Assembly: GCF_007993935.1 (NCBI RefSeq)
Contig: NZ_VITY01000013.1
Coordinates: 1 to 64,000, forward strand
Origin: Bradyrhizobium macuxiense
Lineage (GTDB): Bacteria > Pseudomonadota > Alphaproteobacteria > Rhizobiales > Xanthobacteraceae
DNA: 64,000 bases
Reading direction: 5' to 3'
Position 1 is the stretch's first letter. Every line of letters starts with the position of its first letter. A program made the position numbers and the translations under genes. The notes beneath the pieces are model-generated. The model was not told the origin of the DNA. It worked only from the letters and a program-made list of their open reading frames with translations, and did not search any database. Positions 7,512 to 16,071 of the stretch are shown in pieces.

Positions 7512-9119
7512 ATGACGACATTACAAGCTGTCGATGCCGCTCCCGCCAGCGACGGTCAGTCGCCGGCCGCCGGTCCTGCTGTCTCCGCAAAGACCTGGCT
7601 CGCGGTGACGGGGGCGACGCTCGGTGCCTTCATGGCGGTGCTCAACATCCAGATCGTCAACGCCTCGCTCGCCGACATTCAGGGCGGAATCGGCGCCGGC
7701 ATCGATGACGGCGGCTGGATCTCGACGTCCTACCTGATCGCCGAGATCGTCGTGATCCCGCTCTCCGGATGGCTCGCCCAGGTGTTCTCGGTCCGCATCT
7801 ATCTGCTCACCAACGCGTTCCTGTTCCTGGTGTTTTCGGCGGCGTGCGCACTGGCGCAGGACCTGCCGCAGATGATCGCGCTGCGCGCCGTGCAGGGCTT
7901 CACCGGTGGCGTACTGATCCCGATGGCGTTCACGCTCATCATCACGCTGTTGCCGAAGGCGAAGCAGACGATCGGCCTCGCGATGTTTGCGGTCTCCGCG
8001 ACTTTCGCGCCCGCGATCGGTCCGACCATCGGGGGCTATCTCACCGAGAATTTCGGCTGGGAGTACATTTTCTACGTCAACGTCGTGCCTGGCGGGGTCA
8101 TGATCGCCATGCTGTTCTTCTCGCTGGAATCGAAACCCATGAATCTGTCGCTGCTGCGCGAAGGCGACTGGGCCGGGATCATTACCATGGCGATCGGGCT
8201 CGCCGCGCTGCAGACCGTGCTGGAAGAGGGCAACAAGGACGACTGGTTCGGCTCGCCCTTCATCGTCCGGCTGGCAATCATTGCCGCGGTCGCACTGGTG
8301 TTGTTTCTCGCGATCGAGCTGACCGCGAAGCGGCCGTTGCTCAACCTGCGCATCCTGTTCCGCCGCAATTTCGGGTTTGGCGTTCTCGCGAACTTCCTGC
8401 TCGGCGTTTCGCTCTATGGCTCGGTCTACGTCCTGCCGGTCTACCTGTCCCGTATCCAGGGCTACAATTCGGAGCAGATCGGCATGGTGCTGGCATGGAC
8501 CGGACTGCCGCAGCTCTTGCTGATCCCGCTGGTGCCTCGTCTGATGCAGCGCTTCGACGCACGTCTGGTGATCGGCATCGGCTTCGTGTTGTTCGGGGGC
8601 TCCAACTTCATGAACATCTATATGACGAACGACTATGCCGCCGACCAATTGTTCTGGCCGAATGTCATCCGCGCCTTTGGCCAGGCACTCGTGTTCGCCC
8701 CGCTTTCCGCGGTTGCGACCGCGGGCATCGAGCAGGAGAACGCCGGTTCCGCATCCGCCCTGTTCAACATGATGCGAAACCTCGGCGGCGCGATCGGCAT
8801 CGCCGCGCTGCAGACGCTGCTCACGAAGCGCGAGCAATTCCACTCCAATGTGCTCTCGCAGCACGTCACGATGTTCGAGCAGGCGACCCGCACCCGGCTT
8901 GATCAGCTCACGCAGTATTTCATCAGCCATGGGGTGGTCGACCGGATGGATGCCGTCCACCACGCCTATGTCGCGATGGGCAAGGTGATCCAGAAGCAGG
9001 CCTTCATCCTCGGCTTCAGCGATACCTTCTATCTGCTGGGAGTATCGCAGATCGTCGCGCTGATGGCCGCTCTCATGCTCAGGAAGCCCGGCCGTCTCGA
9101 TGCCGGCGGCGGGCACTGA
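7512..9119 (+). CDS. emrB: EmrB-type MFS (DHA2) multidrug efflux transporter
   Basis: A 535-residue inner-membrane protein with the 14-helix pattern of the DHA2 drug:proton antiporters. Features include the opening segment LGAFMAVLNIQIVNASLADI, the loop-2/3 region QVFSVRIYLLTNAF and the motif ATFAPAIGPTIGGYLTENFG. A good ribosome site (AGGAGG) lies before the ATG. It pairs with the adaptor upstream to span the envelope together with an outer-membrane channel encoded elsewhere. Substrate cannot be read from the sequence. The AraC cluster upstream and the hydrolase downstream suggest a detoxification role. Confidence 0.93.
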   Translation: MTTLQAVDAAPASDGQSPAAGPAVSAKTWLAVTGATLGAFMAVLNIQIVNASLADIQGGIGAGIDDGGWISTSYLIAEIVVIPLSGWLAQVFSVRIYLLTNAFLFLVFSAACALAQDLPQMIALRAVQGFTGGVLIPMAFTLIITLLPKAKQTIGLAMFAVSATFAPAIGPTIGGYLTENFGWEYIFYVNVVPGGVMIAMLFFSLESKPMNLSLLREGDWAGIITMAIGLAALQTVLEEGNKDDWFGSPFIVRLAIIAAVALVLFLAIELTAKRPLLNLRILFRRNFGFGVLANFLLGVSLYGSVYVLPVYLSRIQGYNSEQIGMVLAWTGLPQLLLIPLVPRLMQRFDARLVIGIGFVLFGGSNFMNIYMTNDYAADQLFWPNVIRAFGQALVFAPLSAVATAGIEQENAGSASALFNMMRNLGGAIGIAALQTLLTKREQFHSNVLSQHVTMFEQATRTRLDQLTQYFISHGVVDRMDAVHHAYVAMGKVIQKQAFILGFSDTFYLLGVSQIVALMAALMLRKPGRLDAGGGH

Positions 9120-9168
9120 CCAGCTTCAAGGACATCGTCACCGCATCTCACGATCGGCAATATCAGCC

Positions 9169-9199
9169 GCAATCTCTCTGCAACGACGACAATCGCTCT
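9169..9199 (+). promoter_or_regulatory. Putative AraC operator upstream of the MBL-fold hydrolase
   Basis: GCAATCTCTCT (9169-9179) and ACAATCGCTCT (9189-9199) form the same 20-bp-spaced direct repeat seen at 5763. A TAATAG hexamer lies about 26 bp downstream and could serve as a -10 element. The box ends 86 bp before the ATG at 9286, close to the distance at the catalase-like gene. Confidence 0.6.
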
Positions 9200-9285
9200 G
9201 GGGCAGCTGCAGCGCCGGTTCGCTAATAGTCCAACCTACCGCAAACACGCCTCAACGCGGCGTGGCCGGTCAGCAGGAGACGAAC

Positions 9286-10203
9286 ATGAACCTACACAAC
9301 ACCTCGCTCCCCATTAAGTCGGAGCCCGAAGAGCTGGTGCCGTCGCGCTATGCGCTGCGGATCGGCGAGATTGACGTGCTGGTCGTCAGCGATGGTGTGC
9401 TGCCGCTCCCATCCCAGATGCTGGCACATAATGCCGACCCGGCGGTTCGCGCGGCCTGGTTGAAGGACATGTTCCTGCCGCCGGACGCGTTCGATTGGGC
9501 GCTGAACGTGGTTGTGGTCCGCAGTGATGGGAAAACCATCCTGATCGACGCCGGGCTCGGATCCGATCCGGACCTGCATCTGCCGCGCGCCGGGCAGACG
9601 ATCAAGCGACTGGAGGCCGCCGGCATCGATCTTGCGGCCGTGACCGACGTGGTGCTGACCCATATGCACATGGACCATGTCGGCGGGCTGCTCGTCGACG
9701 GCGTCAAGGAGAGGCTGCGTCCGGACCTGCGGATCCACGTGGCCGCCGCCGAAGTCAAATTCTGGGAGGCGCCGGATTTCTCCCGCGTCTCGATGCCGCC
9801 GGGCTTCCCGGACGCGCTTCGTGCAACTGCCAAGCGGTTCGCGAACGAATACCGCGGCAATCTGCGGACGTTCGATGACGAGCACGAGGTGGCGCCGGGC
9901 GTGGTTGTCCGCCGCACCGGCGGTCACACCCCCGGGCACAGCGTGGTCCGCCTCGCATCCGGCGGCGACCGGCTGACATTCGCCGGCGATCTCGTGTTCA
10001 CCGTCGGGTTCGAACACCCCGACTGGCACAACGGCTTCGAACACGACCCCGAGGAGGCGGCCCGCGCCAGAATTCGCCTGCTGCGGGAGCTGGCGGCGAA
10101 CCGCGAATTGCTGGTGGCGACGCATATGCCGTTCCCATCCGTCGGTCATGTCGCGGTTGATGGCGACGCCTTCCGCTGGGTCCCGGCGTTCTGGGACTAC
10201 TGA
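9286..10203 (+). CDS. Metallo-beta-lactamase-fold hydrolase
   Basis: A 305-residue protein of the MBL superfamily. The zinc motif HMHMDH is at residues 126-131, followed by further conserved blocks GGHTPGHS, FAGDLVF and ATHMPFPSVGH. I chose the ATG at 9286 because of the ribosome site AGGAGA eight bases upstream; the longer frame begins inside emrB. Members of this group include lactonases and other ester hydrolases, so a role in breaking down a toxic or signalling ester is possible, but substrate is not readable. The AraC-like box pair upstream links it to the efflux operon. No signal peptide is seen, so it should be cytoplasmic. Confidence 0.88.
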   Translation: MNLHNTSLPIKSEPEELVPSRYALRIGEIDVLVVSDGVLPLPSQMLAHNADPAVRAAWLKDMFLPPDAFDWALNVVVVRSDGKTILIDAGLGSDPDLHLPRAGQTIKRLEAAGIDLAAVTDVVLTHMHMDHVGGLLVDGVKERLRPDLRIHVAAAEVKFWEAPDFSRVSMPPGFPDALRATAKRFANEYRGNLRTFDDEHEVAPGVVVRRTGGHTPGHSVVRLASGGDRLTFAGDLVFTVGFEHPDWHNGFEHDPEEAARARIRLLRELAANRELLVATHMPFPSVGHVAVDGDAFRWVPAFWDY

Positions 10204-10281
10204 CCGCTTGCTGGGTTAGAGCTGAACCGGGGCGCGGGCTCATCATGTTGACGAGTTCGCGCCCTGGGGCGCAGCCGGGCG

Positions 10282-10980
10282 CTATGCGACACCGGCGACC
10301 GCCGCGTGGATGGCACGGCAGTGTTGCGCCAGGGCGTTGTGCGCGACCACGAACGCCTTCAACGGCGTGTCGATGTCGTAGAAGTAGATATTGGCCACGA
10401 AGCCATAGATGCCGGCGTCGATGGACGTCGGCGTGTTGCCATGCACGTAGCCTTGCCGCGAGATCAGGTTCGCCAGTGCGGCGAGATCGGCGAGCCCGCG
10501 GGCCATCGCGGCGTCGGGCTCGAAGCGGCCGATGCCCTGGTAATGATAGCGTTGCGCGTTGAACTCCCTGGCCTTCATCAAGCCGTCGTCGGTAAGGTCC
10601 GGATGCTCACGCTTGAGCGCATCGCGGAACTTCGGCCAGTAGCGCTCGTCCTTCCAGCGCGAGTAGGACATCACCCAGTAGAGATCGTCGAGCGTCCGCG
10701 TGACGAGGAGATCGGTGGTGCGTTGCGCCGGCGTCAGCGCCGCATCCAGCGTCACGCCGTATTTTTCGGTGACATAGCGGAGGATGGTCTCGCTGTCGCC
10801 GACGGTGTCATCGCCGTCGACGATATAGGGCAATTGCTGGCGCGGCGCCTTCGACGCATCAAAGATGTGCTCATGCCGGAACGGCACGCGCGCGAGCTTG
10901 AGAAAAGCGAACACCTTCAGACCGTAACCGTTGTTGTCGGCGACGCCGAACAACGGCGGATAGGAATAGAGCGTGAGCAT
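10282..10980 (-). CDS. Glutathione S-transferase-like protein
   Basis: A 232-residue protein with a thioredoxin-like N-terminal half (LTLYSYPP at the start, then LPYIVDGDDTVGDSETILRY near residue 50, which fits the glutathione-binding cis-Pro and Ser/Asp region) and an all-helical C-terminal half. The pattern is that of the metaxin/Tom37-like GST subgroup. It is convergent with the MBL hydrolase gene. Enzymatic activity is not certain because this subgroup often lacks a defined substrate. It could belong functionally to the detoxification block to its left. Confidence 0.8.
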   Translation of the reverse strand: MLTLYSYPPLFGVADNNGYGLKVFAFLKLARVPFRHEHIFDASKAPRQQLPYIVDGDDTVGDSETILRYVTEKYGVTLDAALTPAQRTTDLLVTRTLDDLYWVMSYSRWKDERYWPKFRDALKREHPDLTDDGLMKAREFNAQRYHYQGIGRFEPDAAMARGLADLAALANLISRQGYVHGNTPTSIDAGIYGFVANIYFYDIDTPLKAFVVAHNALAQHCRAIHAAVAGVA

Positions 10981-11376
10981 GGCGGCTCGTCACGTTCAGG
11001 ATGGACGAAGGTACCTCAAGAATGATCGGTTGGAAACGCTGGCCAACCGCGCCGTGCTCGGGCGGATAACGATTGGTCGGTGGGCGTTGATCCTGATGTC
11101 TCGCGCCCCGAATTTCGGCGAAGTCATGTTGGCTTCTCAAACACGTAAAATCTGCTAGATTTTGTCTGGCCAGCCCTCGGCAGTCACGTGCCGAAAGAAA
11201 GGGCGGCGATCGTCCCATTGATCCGCGCGCGCCTTTTTCTTGCGCGTCGGCTATCTCGATTTACGCACGGCCTTCGCAGCGTTGGCACCAGTGCGCGCAT
11301 TTCGTTGACGGACCTTTTTGAAGCCAGAAATCGATCAGAGTTCTATCGGCATATTTAATTGATTGGAGACGTCGTC
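10981..11376. other. Intergenic region without a recognisable gene
   Basis: The short frames in this 396-bp stretch have no family features or ribosome sites. The right end should contain the promoter of the cytochrome gene at 11377. I see a short inverted repeat (TCGGCA/TGCCGA near 11178-11195) and nothing else I can name. Confidence 0.5.
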
Positions 11377-12222
11377 ATGATCCGTATCGGATCGTTAGCG
11401 CTCGTTGTCGGCGCGGTATTGACCAGCCCGGCCAGCGCACAATCGGACCTAGTCGAGCGCGGTGATTATCTGGTCAATGGCATCCTGGCCTGCGGCAACT
11501 GCCATACGCCGAAGGGGCCATCGGGGGATATCCCGGATAAGGCATTTTCCGGCGGCGCGTCGTGGGATGAGCCGCCTTTCAAGGTCACCGCCCCGAACGT
11601 GACGCAGGACAAGGAAACCGGCATCGGCAACTACACCGACGCCGAGCTCAAGCAATTGCTGCGGAAGGGCGTCAAGCGCAACGGCGAACGTGTGGCCATG
11701 GTCATGCCAAGCGGCTTCTATGAGATCATGACCGACCGGGATATCGATGCGGTGATCGCTTATCTGCGGACGCTCAAGCCGATCAAGAATGCGGTGCCGG
11801 AGCCAATCTACAGGATGGCGCAAGGACATCCGGTCCCACCGGGCGGTGAAAGCCCGTACACCGAGGCGATGTTGAGCGGCAAGGTGCAGCAAGGGTTCTA
11901 CCTCGCTACTATCGCGCACTGCATGGCGTGTCATACGCCGATGGGGCCGCAAGGGCTGGAATTCGCAACCAAGCTGGGCGCCGGCGGCAGGGATTTTCCG
12001 GGAGCATGGGGCTTGTCGGTTTCCAGGAATATCACCTCCAGCAAGACGAAGGGCATCGGCGGCTGGACTGATGACGCGATCAAACGCGCCATCACGCAGG
12101 GCGTCAGCAACGATGGCGGCAAGCTCAATCCGCCCATGGGCTTCCATTACTACGCCACTCTGGCAGCTGCCGACCTCGACGCCATCGTCGCCTATTTGCG
12201 TACGGTGCCGGCAAAAGAATAG
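11377..12222 (+). CDS. Secreted di-heme cytochrome c
   Basis: A 281-residue protein with a signal peptide (about residues 1-21, cleavage after SPASA). It has two heme-binding motifs, CGNCH at residues 39-43 and CMACH at 182-186, each followed by a likely axial Met (MVMPSG near 110, PPMGFHYY near the C-terminus). The layout resembles the cytochrome subunits of membrane alcohol or sugar dehydrogenases, but no dehydrogenase is encoded beside it. I chose the ATG at 11377, eight bases after GGAG; a TTG at 11359 would also be in frame. It should act in the periplasm as an electron carrier for an unknown partner. Confidence 0.88.
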   Translation: MIRIGSLALVVGAVLTSPASAQSDLVERGDYLVNGILACGNCHTPKGPSGDIPDKAFSGGASWDEPPFKVTAPNVTQDKETGIGNYTDAELKQLLRKGVKRNGERVAMVMPSGFYEIMTDRDIDAVIAYLRTLKPIKNAVPEPIYRMAQGHPVPPGGESPYTEAMLSGKVQQGFYLATIAHCMACHTPMGPQGLEFATKLGAGGRDFPGAWGLSVSRNITSSKTKGIGGWTDDAIKRAITQGVSNDGGKLNPPMGFHYYATLAAADLDAIVAYLRTVPAKE

Positions 12223-12306
12223 TCTGACGGCCGCTTCTGGCGGGCAATGACGATGGAGAGGCGTAGACCCGGTGAGGGTCCGCGCCTCGCATATCGCCTG
12301 CTGCGT

Positions 12307-13545
12307 TCACGCCTTCGAGATGCCGCCGTCGATCACCGGTCCCATCGGCTCGTAGCGTTCGCCGCTGAAGCGCGTCAGTTGCAGTTGCTCGAGCGGATAG
12401 TAGTCGGTCGGCGAGGTGTTGATCCTGATGCCCGGCAGCAGCATGTCGGATTCGACGTCCCGCAAATTCGCCGCCTGCTTGATGATGTTTTCGGACGAGA
12501 CATCGTCGCCGCACTGCTTGAGCACCTGGACCAGGATCTGGCTGGTGAGATAGCCGGTGACCGCGTAGATGTCGTTCTTGGCGGCTGCCGGATCGTATTT
12601 GTCGAGGAAGGCACGCCATTTCCGGATGGCGGGGTCGTTGTCCCAGGCGGCGTCGACGGGATCCTTCAGATAGGCGCTCGAGATGATCCCCTTGGACACG
12701 TCGAACCCCGCGGCCTTCAGCGTCGAGCCCGCGGAGGAGGCGTTGTTGCCGATGTAATGCGCCGGCTGCCAGCCGAGTTCGGCGATCTTCTTGATACCTT
12801 GGGCGGCGAATTTCGGTGTGGTCATGCTCATGAACACATTTGCACCGGCGGATTTGCAGCGGACCACCTGGCTGTCGATCGTCGGGTCAGCGGTTTCGTA
12901 GGACAGCTCGGCAACGATCGCGGACGTCTTGGCGCCAAGTCCGTCCTTGAAACCCTTCAGCACGTCGCGTCCGAAATCGTCGTTCTGGTAGACAATGCCG
13001 ATCTTGGCATCCGGCTGTGTCGCGAGAACGTGTTGCGCGAAGGCGCGCCCTTCGATCTGATAGCAGGGCTGGAAACCCATGGTGTAGGGGAAATTCTTGT
13101 GGTCGCCGAACTTGGTCGCGCCCGAGGCGATGAAGAGGTGCGGGACCTTCTTCAGGTTCATGTACTTCATGATCGCTGCGTTGGTGGGCGCACCGAGCGG
13201 CGCAAACAGAACATCGATCTCGTCGCCTTCGACGAGCTTGCGCGCCTGTTCCACCGTCTTGGCCGGGCTGTAGGCGTCGTCATAGGTGATGTACTTGATC
13301 ATGCGGCCGTTGATGCCGCCTTGCTCGTTGATCATCTTGAAATAGCCGCCGGGAGTGCGGCCGATCGACGAATAGACCGCGGCTGGTCCCGAATAGGCGT
13401 CGATGTTGCCGATCACGATCTCGGTCTTGCCCTCGATCTTGCCCTTGGCGATCGCGGGCCTGCCGAGCAGCAGCGTGGCCGACGTGGCGGCCGCGCTCTT
13501 GATGAGATGACGGCGGGATAGCTGGATTGAACGGTTCCTTGGCAT
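12307..13545 (-). CDS. ABC-transporter substrate-binding protein, branched-chain amino acid type
   Basis: From the ATG at 13545 (ribosome site GGAG eight bases before) the protein has 412 residues. It opens with a twin-arginine-type leader (SRRHLIK, then a hydrophobic stretch ending GRPAIA), followed by the two-lobed periplasmic binding fold of the LivJ-like family (EIVIGNIDAYSGPAAVYSS, then FAPLGAPTNAAIMKYM). No permease or ATPase gene is adjacent, so it is an orphan binding protein that may share a transporter encoded elsewhere. Ligand is unknown; many family members bind aromatic acids or amides rather than amino acids. Confidence 0.87.
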   Translation of the reverse strand: MPRNRSIQLSRRHLIKSAAATSATLLLGRPAIAKGKIEGKTEIVIGNIDAYSGPAAVYSSIGRTPGGYFKMINEQGGINGRMIKYITYDDAYSPAKTVEQARKLVEGDEIDVLFAPLGAPTNAAIMKYMNLKKVPHLFIASGATKFGDHKNFPYTMGFQPCYQIEGRAFAQHVLATQPDAKIGIVYQNDDFGRDVLKGFKDGLGAKTSAIVAELSYETADPTIDSQVVRCKSAGANVFMSMTTPKFAAQGIKKIAELGWQPAHYIGNNASSAGSTLKAAGFDVSKGIISSAYLKDPVDAAWDNDPAIRKWRAFLDKYDPAAAKNDIYAVTGYLTSQILVQVLKQCGDDVSSENIIKQAANLRDVESDMLLPGIRINTSPTDYYPLEQLQLTRFSGERYEPMGPVIDGGISKA

Positions 13546-13782
13546 AGTAGTTCTCCGCTTCTTCTTGTTGGCCGTTTTGGCATTGTTGGCCGTTTGGCAG
13601 CCTCTGACGGGCATGTCGGCTCGAAGCATTCCGCAATTCCGAGCCCGATCAAGCCAGTCTAGGAGAGGAGCGCGTCCGGACTTGTGTGCAGTCGCTATCA
13701 TCACGAATATTGGCGGCGGTGTCAGGATGCGGAGCGGCGCGGCGGATCTGATGATCCGAGCCGCACCGCGTATCACAGGCGA

Positions 13783-14244
13783 TCAGGCCGGCAGCGCCCG
13801 GCTTGCCACGCCACCGTATGCCTTCAACGGGCGCACCGGGAAGACGCGATCGTAGGCGATGTTGAACACGAACGCGTAGACCAGATAGAACGCGACGATC
13901 GAGATATCCATCATCAGCGCGGCCCACAGCGAGATGCCGAGGTACCAGGCGACGAACGGGATCAGCAGCACGATCAGGCCGGCTTCGAACAGCATCGCGT
14001 GCGCAACGCGGATCGGCATCGTCTTGACGACACGGCCGGTGAAGCGGACCAGCGCATGGTCGAAGCCGAGATTGAACAGCAAGTTCCAGATCGTCGCCAC
14101 CGTCGCCGAGACAACGCCGATGACGCCCGTATGGGCGACCGGCTGATTGAACAGCCAGGCGGCCGCCGGCGTGAAGATGGCGATACCGATCAGCTCGAAC
14201 AGGACTGCGTGCCTGATCCGGTCGGAGAAGGAACGCATGGACAT
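13783..14244 (-). CDS. PACE-family (AceI-like) efflux protein
   Basis: A 153-residue protein with four membrane helices arranged as two similar halves, each beginning with a signature of the type RxxHAxLFE (RIRHAVLFE near residue 9 and RVAHAMLFE near 79) and including WNLLFNLGFDHAL. This is the bacterial transmembrane pair domain of the proteobacterial antimicrobial compound efflux family, which exports biocides such as chlorhexidine or short diamines. It diverges from a LysR regulator 86 bp away, the same arrangement as aceI and aceR in Acinetobacter. Regulation by that neighbour is therefore likely. Confidence 0.9.
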   Translation of the reverse strand: MSMRSFSDRIRHAVLFELIGIAIFTPAAAWLFNQPVAHTGVIGVVSATVATIWNLLFNLGFDHALVRFTGRVVKTMPIRVAHAMLFEAGLIVLLIPFVAWYLGISLWAALMMDISIVAFYLVYAFVFNIAYDRVFPVRPLKAYGGVASRALPA

Positions 14245-14280
14245 TTTGAAACCCTTTCTTGTCGTTGTGACCGGATTTCT

Positions 14281-14330
14281 ATCTGGTATTGTGGGATTAC
14301 AAAGTTAGATAATATCTGTAAAAGAGATAG
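14281..14330. promoter_or_regulatory. Shared PACE/LysR promoter region with ATCT-AGAT half-sites
   Basis: The 86-bp gap between the divergent genes is AT-rich relative to its surroundings and holds an inverted repeat AGATA-A-TATCT at 14307-14317, with a further ATCT at 14281. LysR-type regulators often bind such short inverted repeats between divergent genes. The assignment is inferred. Confidence 0.45.
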
Positions 14331-15221
14331 ATGGCCGTTTCCATGGACCAGCTCGAATCCTTCGTGGCGGCGGCCGAGCAAGGCTCGTTCTCCGGCGCAG
14401 CGCGGCTTCTGAAGAAGGCGCAATCAGCCGTCAGCACACACGTCGCCAATTTGGAAACCGATCTCGGACTCGCGCTGTTCGACCGGACCGGCCGCAACCC
14501 GGCGCTCACCGAAGCGGGTGCGCGGCTGTTGCCGGAAGCAAAATTGATCCTCGATCGCCGCGAGCATCTGATCGGTGTTGCCAGTAGCTTCGAGGCGCAT
14601 GTCGAGAAGCGCCTGGTGGTGGCGATCGACGAGCTCTATCCGGAGAGCGCGGTCGGCGAGCTGTTTGCGGAGTTCGCCACGCGCTTCCCGCATGTCGAGC
14701 TCGAGCTGCTGTTTCCGATCATGGAGGACGTCAGCCGCCTCGTGCTCGACGGCAAGGCCGACGTCGGCGTGATGTGGCGGCAGGAGCAGCTGCCGCCCGA
14801 GCTTGGTTTCAAGACCATCGGCTGGGTGCCACTGCAGCTCGTGTGCGGCAAGAACCATCCACTGGCACATGGGCGGGTGGACTGGGAGGAGCTGAAGCGG
14901 CATCGCCAGATCATGGTCACGGTGCGCAACGAGGGAACCGAGCGGCATCGGCTGCGTGTCGCGGCGGAGGTGTGGTGGGTCGAGAGCCACTGGGTGATCC
15001 TGCAAATCCTCAAGCACGGTGTCGGCTGGGCGCTGATCCCGGCGCACATCATGGCGAGCTCGCAGGTCGCCGAGGACCTTGCCATTCCCGAACTGGAATT
15101 CGACGAGGGCGCGCATCCCGTCGCGCTCGAAGTGGTCTGGCACAAGCAGCGGCCGGCGGGGCCGGCGGCAAAATGGCTGCGCCGCCGTTTCGCCACGCGG
15201 CCGCCGATGCTCCGCCTGTGA
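14331..15221 (+). CDS. LysR-family transcriptional regulator, divergent from the PACE pump
   Basis: A 296-residue regulator. Residues 5-65 hold the winged helix-turn-helix (QLESFVAAAEQGSFSGAARL, then AVSTHVANLE) and the rest is the two-subdomain effector-binding region. It is divergent from the PACE efflux gene and should sense a pump substrate and activate the pump by analogy with AceR. Met at residue 5 is an alternative start, also seen in family members. The C-terminal half contains LVCGKNHPLAHG and WALIPAHIM, typical of the family. Confidence 0.9.
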   Translation: MAVSMDQLESFVAAAEQGSFSGAARLLKKAQSAVSTHVANLETDLGLALFDRTGRNPALTEAGARLLPEAKLILDRREHLIGVASSFEAHVEKRLVVAIDELYPESAVGELFAEFATRFPHVELELLFPIMEDVSRLVLDGKADVGVMWRQEQLPPELGFKTIGWVPLQLVCGKNHPLAHGRVDWEELKRHRQIMVTVRNEGTERHRLRVAAEVWWVESHWVILQILKHGVGWALIPAHIMASSQVAEDLAIPELEFDEGAHPVALEVVWHKQRPAGPAAKWLRRRFATRPPMLRL

Positions 15222-15318
15222 GCGGCGGCGCGCGCACCGTCGCGGATCGCATGGGAGCTGACATCGCGACCGCGATGTGTTGCGATGCGCGCCGCACTGA
15301 CCTGACAGGGTGAAGACG

Positions 15319-16047
15319 ATGGCGAAGCAGTTGGAAGGCAAGGTCGCGGCGGTGACCGGGGCGGCATCGGGTATCGGACTTGCGAGCAGCGAGGCGATGC
15401 TGGCCGCCGGCGCGCGCGTGGTGATGGTCGACCGCGACGCCGCCGCGCTCGCGGCGCTCGCCGGCACGCATGGCGATGCCGCGATCCCGCTGGTGATCGA
15501 CCTGCTCGACCCGAATGCCTGCGCGACGCTGTTGCCGCGCGTGCTGGAGAAAGCCGGCCAGCTCGACATCCTGCATGCCAATGCCGGCATCTATGTCGGC
15601 GGCGACCTCGTCGATGCCGATAGCGCCGCGATCGACCGGATGCTGAACCTCAACGTCAATGTCGTGATGAAGAACGTGCACGACGTGCTGCCGCACATGA
15701 TCGCGCGGGCGACCGGCGACATCATCGTCACAAGCTCGCTCGCCGCGCATTTCCCGACGCCGTGGGAGCCGGTCTATGCCTCGTCGAAATGGGCGATCAA
15801 CTGTTTCGTGCAGACGGTGCGGCGCCAGGTGTTCAAGCACGGCATCCGCGTCGGTTCGATCTCGCCGGGGCCCGTGATCAGCGCGCTGCTCGCCGACTGG
15901 CCGGCCGAGAAGCTGCAGGAAGCCAAGGCCGCCGGCAGCCTGCTGGAGGCGAGCGAAGTCGCCGAGGTCGTGATGTTCATGCTGACCCGGCCGCGCGGCA
16001 TGACCATCCGCGACGTCGTGATGCTGCCGACGAATTTCGATCTGTAG
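15319..16047 (+). CDS. Short-chain dehydrogenase/reductase, possibly ribitol dehydrogenase-like
   Basis: A 242-residue SDR enzyme. It shows the nucleotide-binding motif TGAASGIG near residue 14, NAG near residue 90, the catalytic Ser in VTSSLAAHF and the YASSK active-site pair, then ISPGPV. The aspartate after the second strand (VDRD) points to NAD(H). The C-terminal IRDVVMLPTNFDL recalls ribitol dehydrogenases, but polyol genes are absent nearby, so substrate is open. I chose the ATG at 15319 after a CAGGGTG ribosome site; a GTG at 15310 is possible. Confidence 0.86.
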   Translation: MAKQLEGKVAAVTGAASGIGLASSEAMLAAGARVVMVDRDAAALAALAGTHGDAAIPLVIDLLDPNACATLLPRVLEKAGQLDILHANAGIYVGGDLVDADSAAIDRMLNLNVNVVMKNVHDVLPHMIARATGDIIVTSSLAAHFPTPWEPVYASSKWAINCFVQTVRRQVFKHGIRVGSISPGPVISALLADWPAEKLQEAKAAGSLLEASEVAEVVMFMLTRPRGMTIRDVVMLPTNFDL

Positions 16048-16071
16048 CGCGGCGGCCCGCCGGACCTCGTC

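Noticed and set aside
9286..10203. Quorum-quenching lactonase
   Set aside because: The HMHMDH motif is shared by many MBL-fold hydrolases and nothing else in the sequence points to acyl-homoserine lactones.
12247..13521. Open frame of 424 codons on the plus strand
   Set aside because: It mirrors the substrate-binding protein gene, which has a leader peptide, a ribosome site and family motifs.
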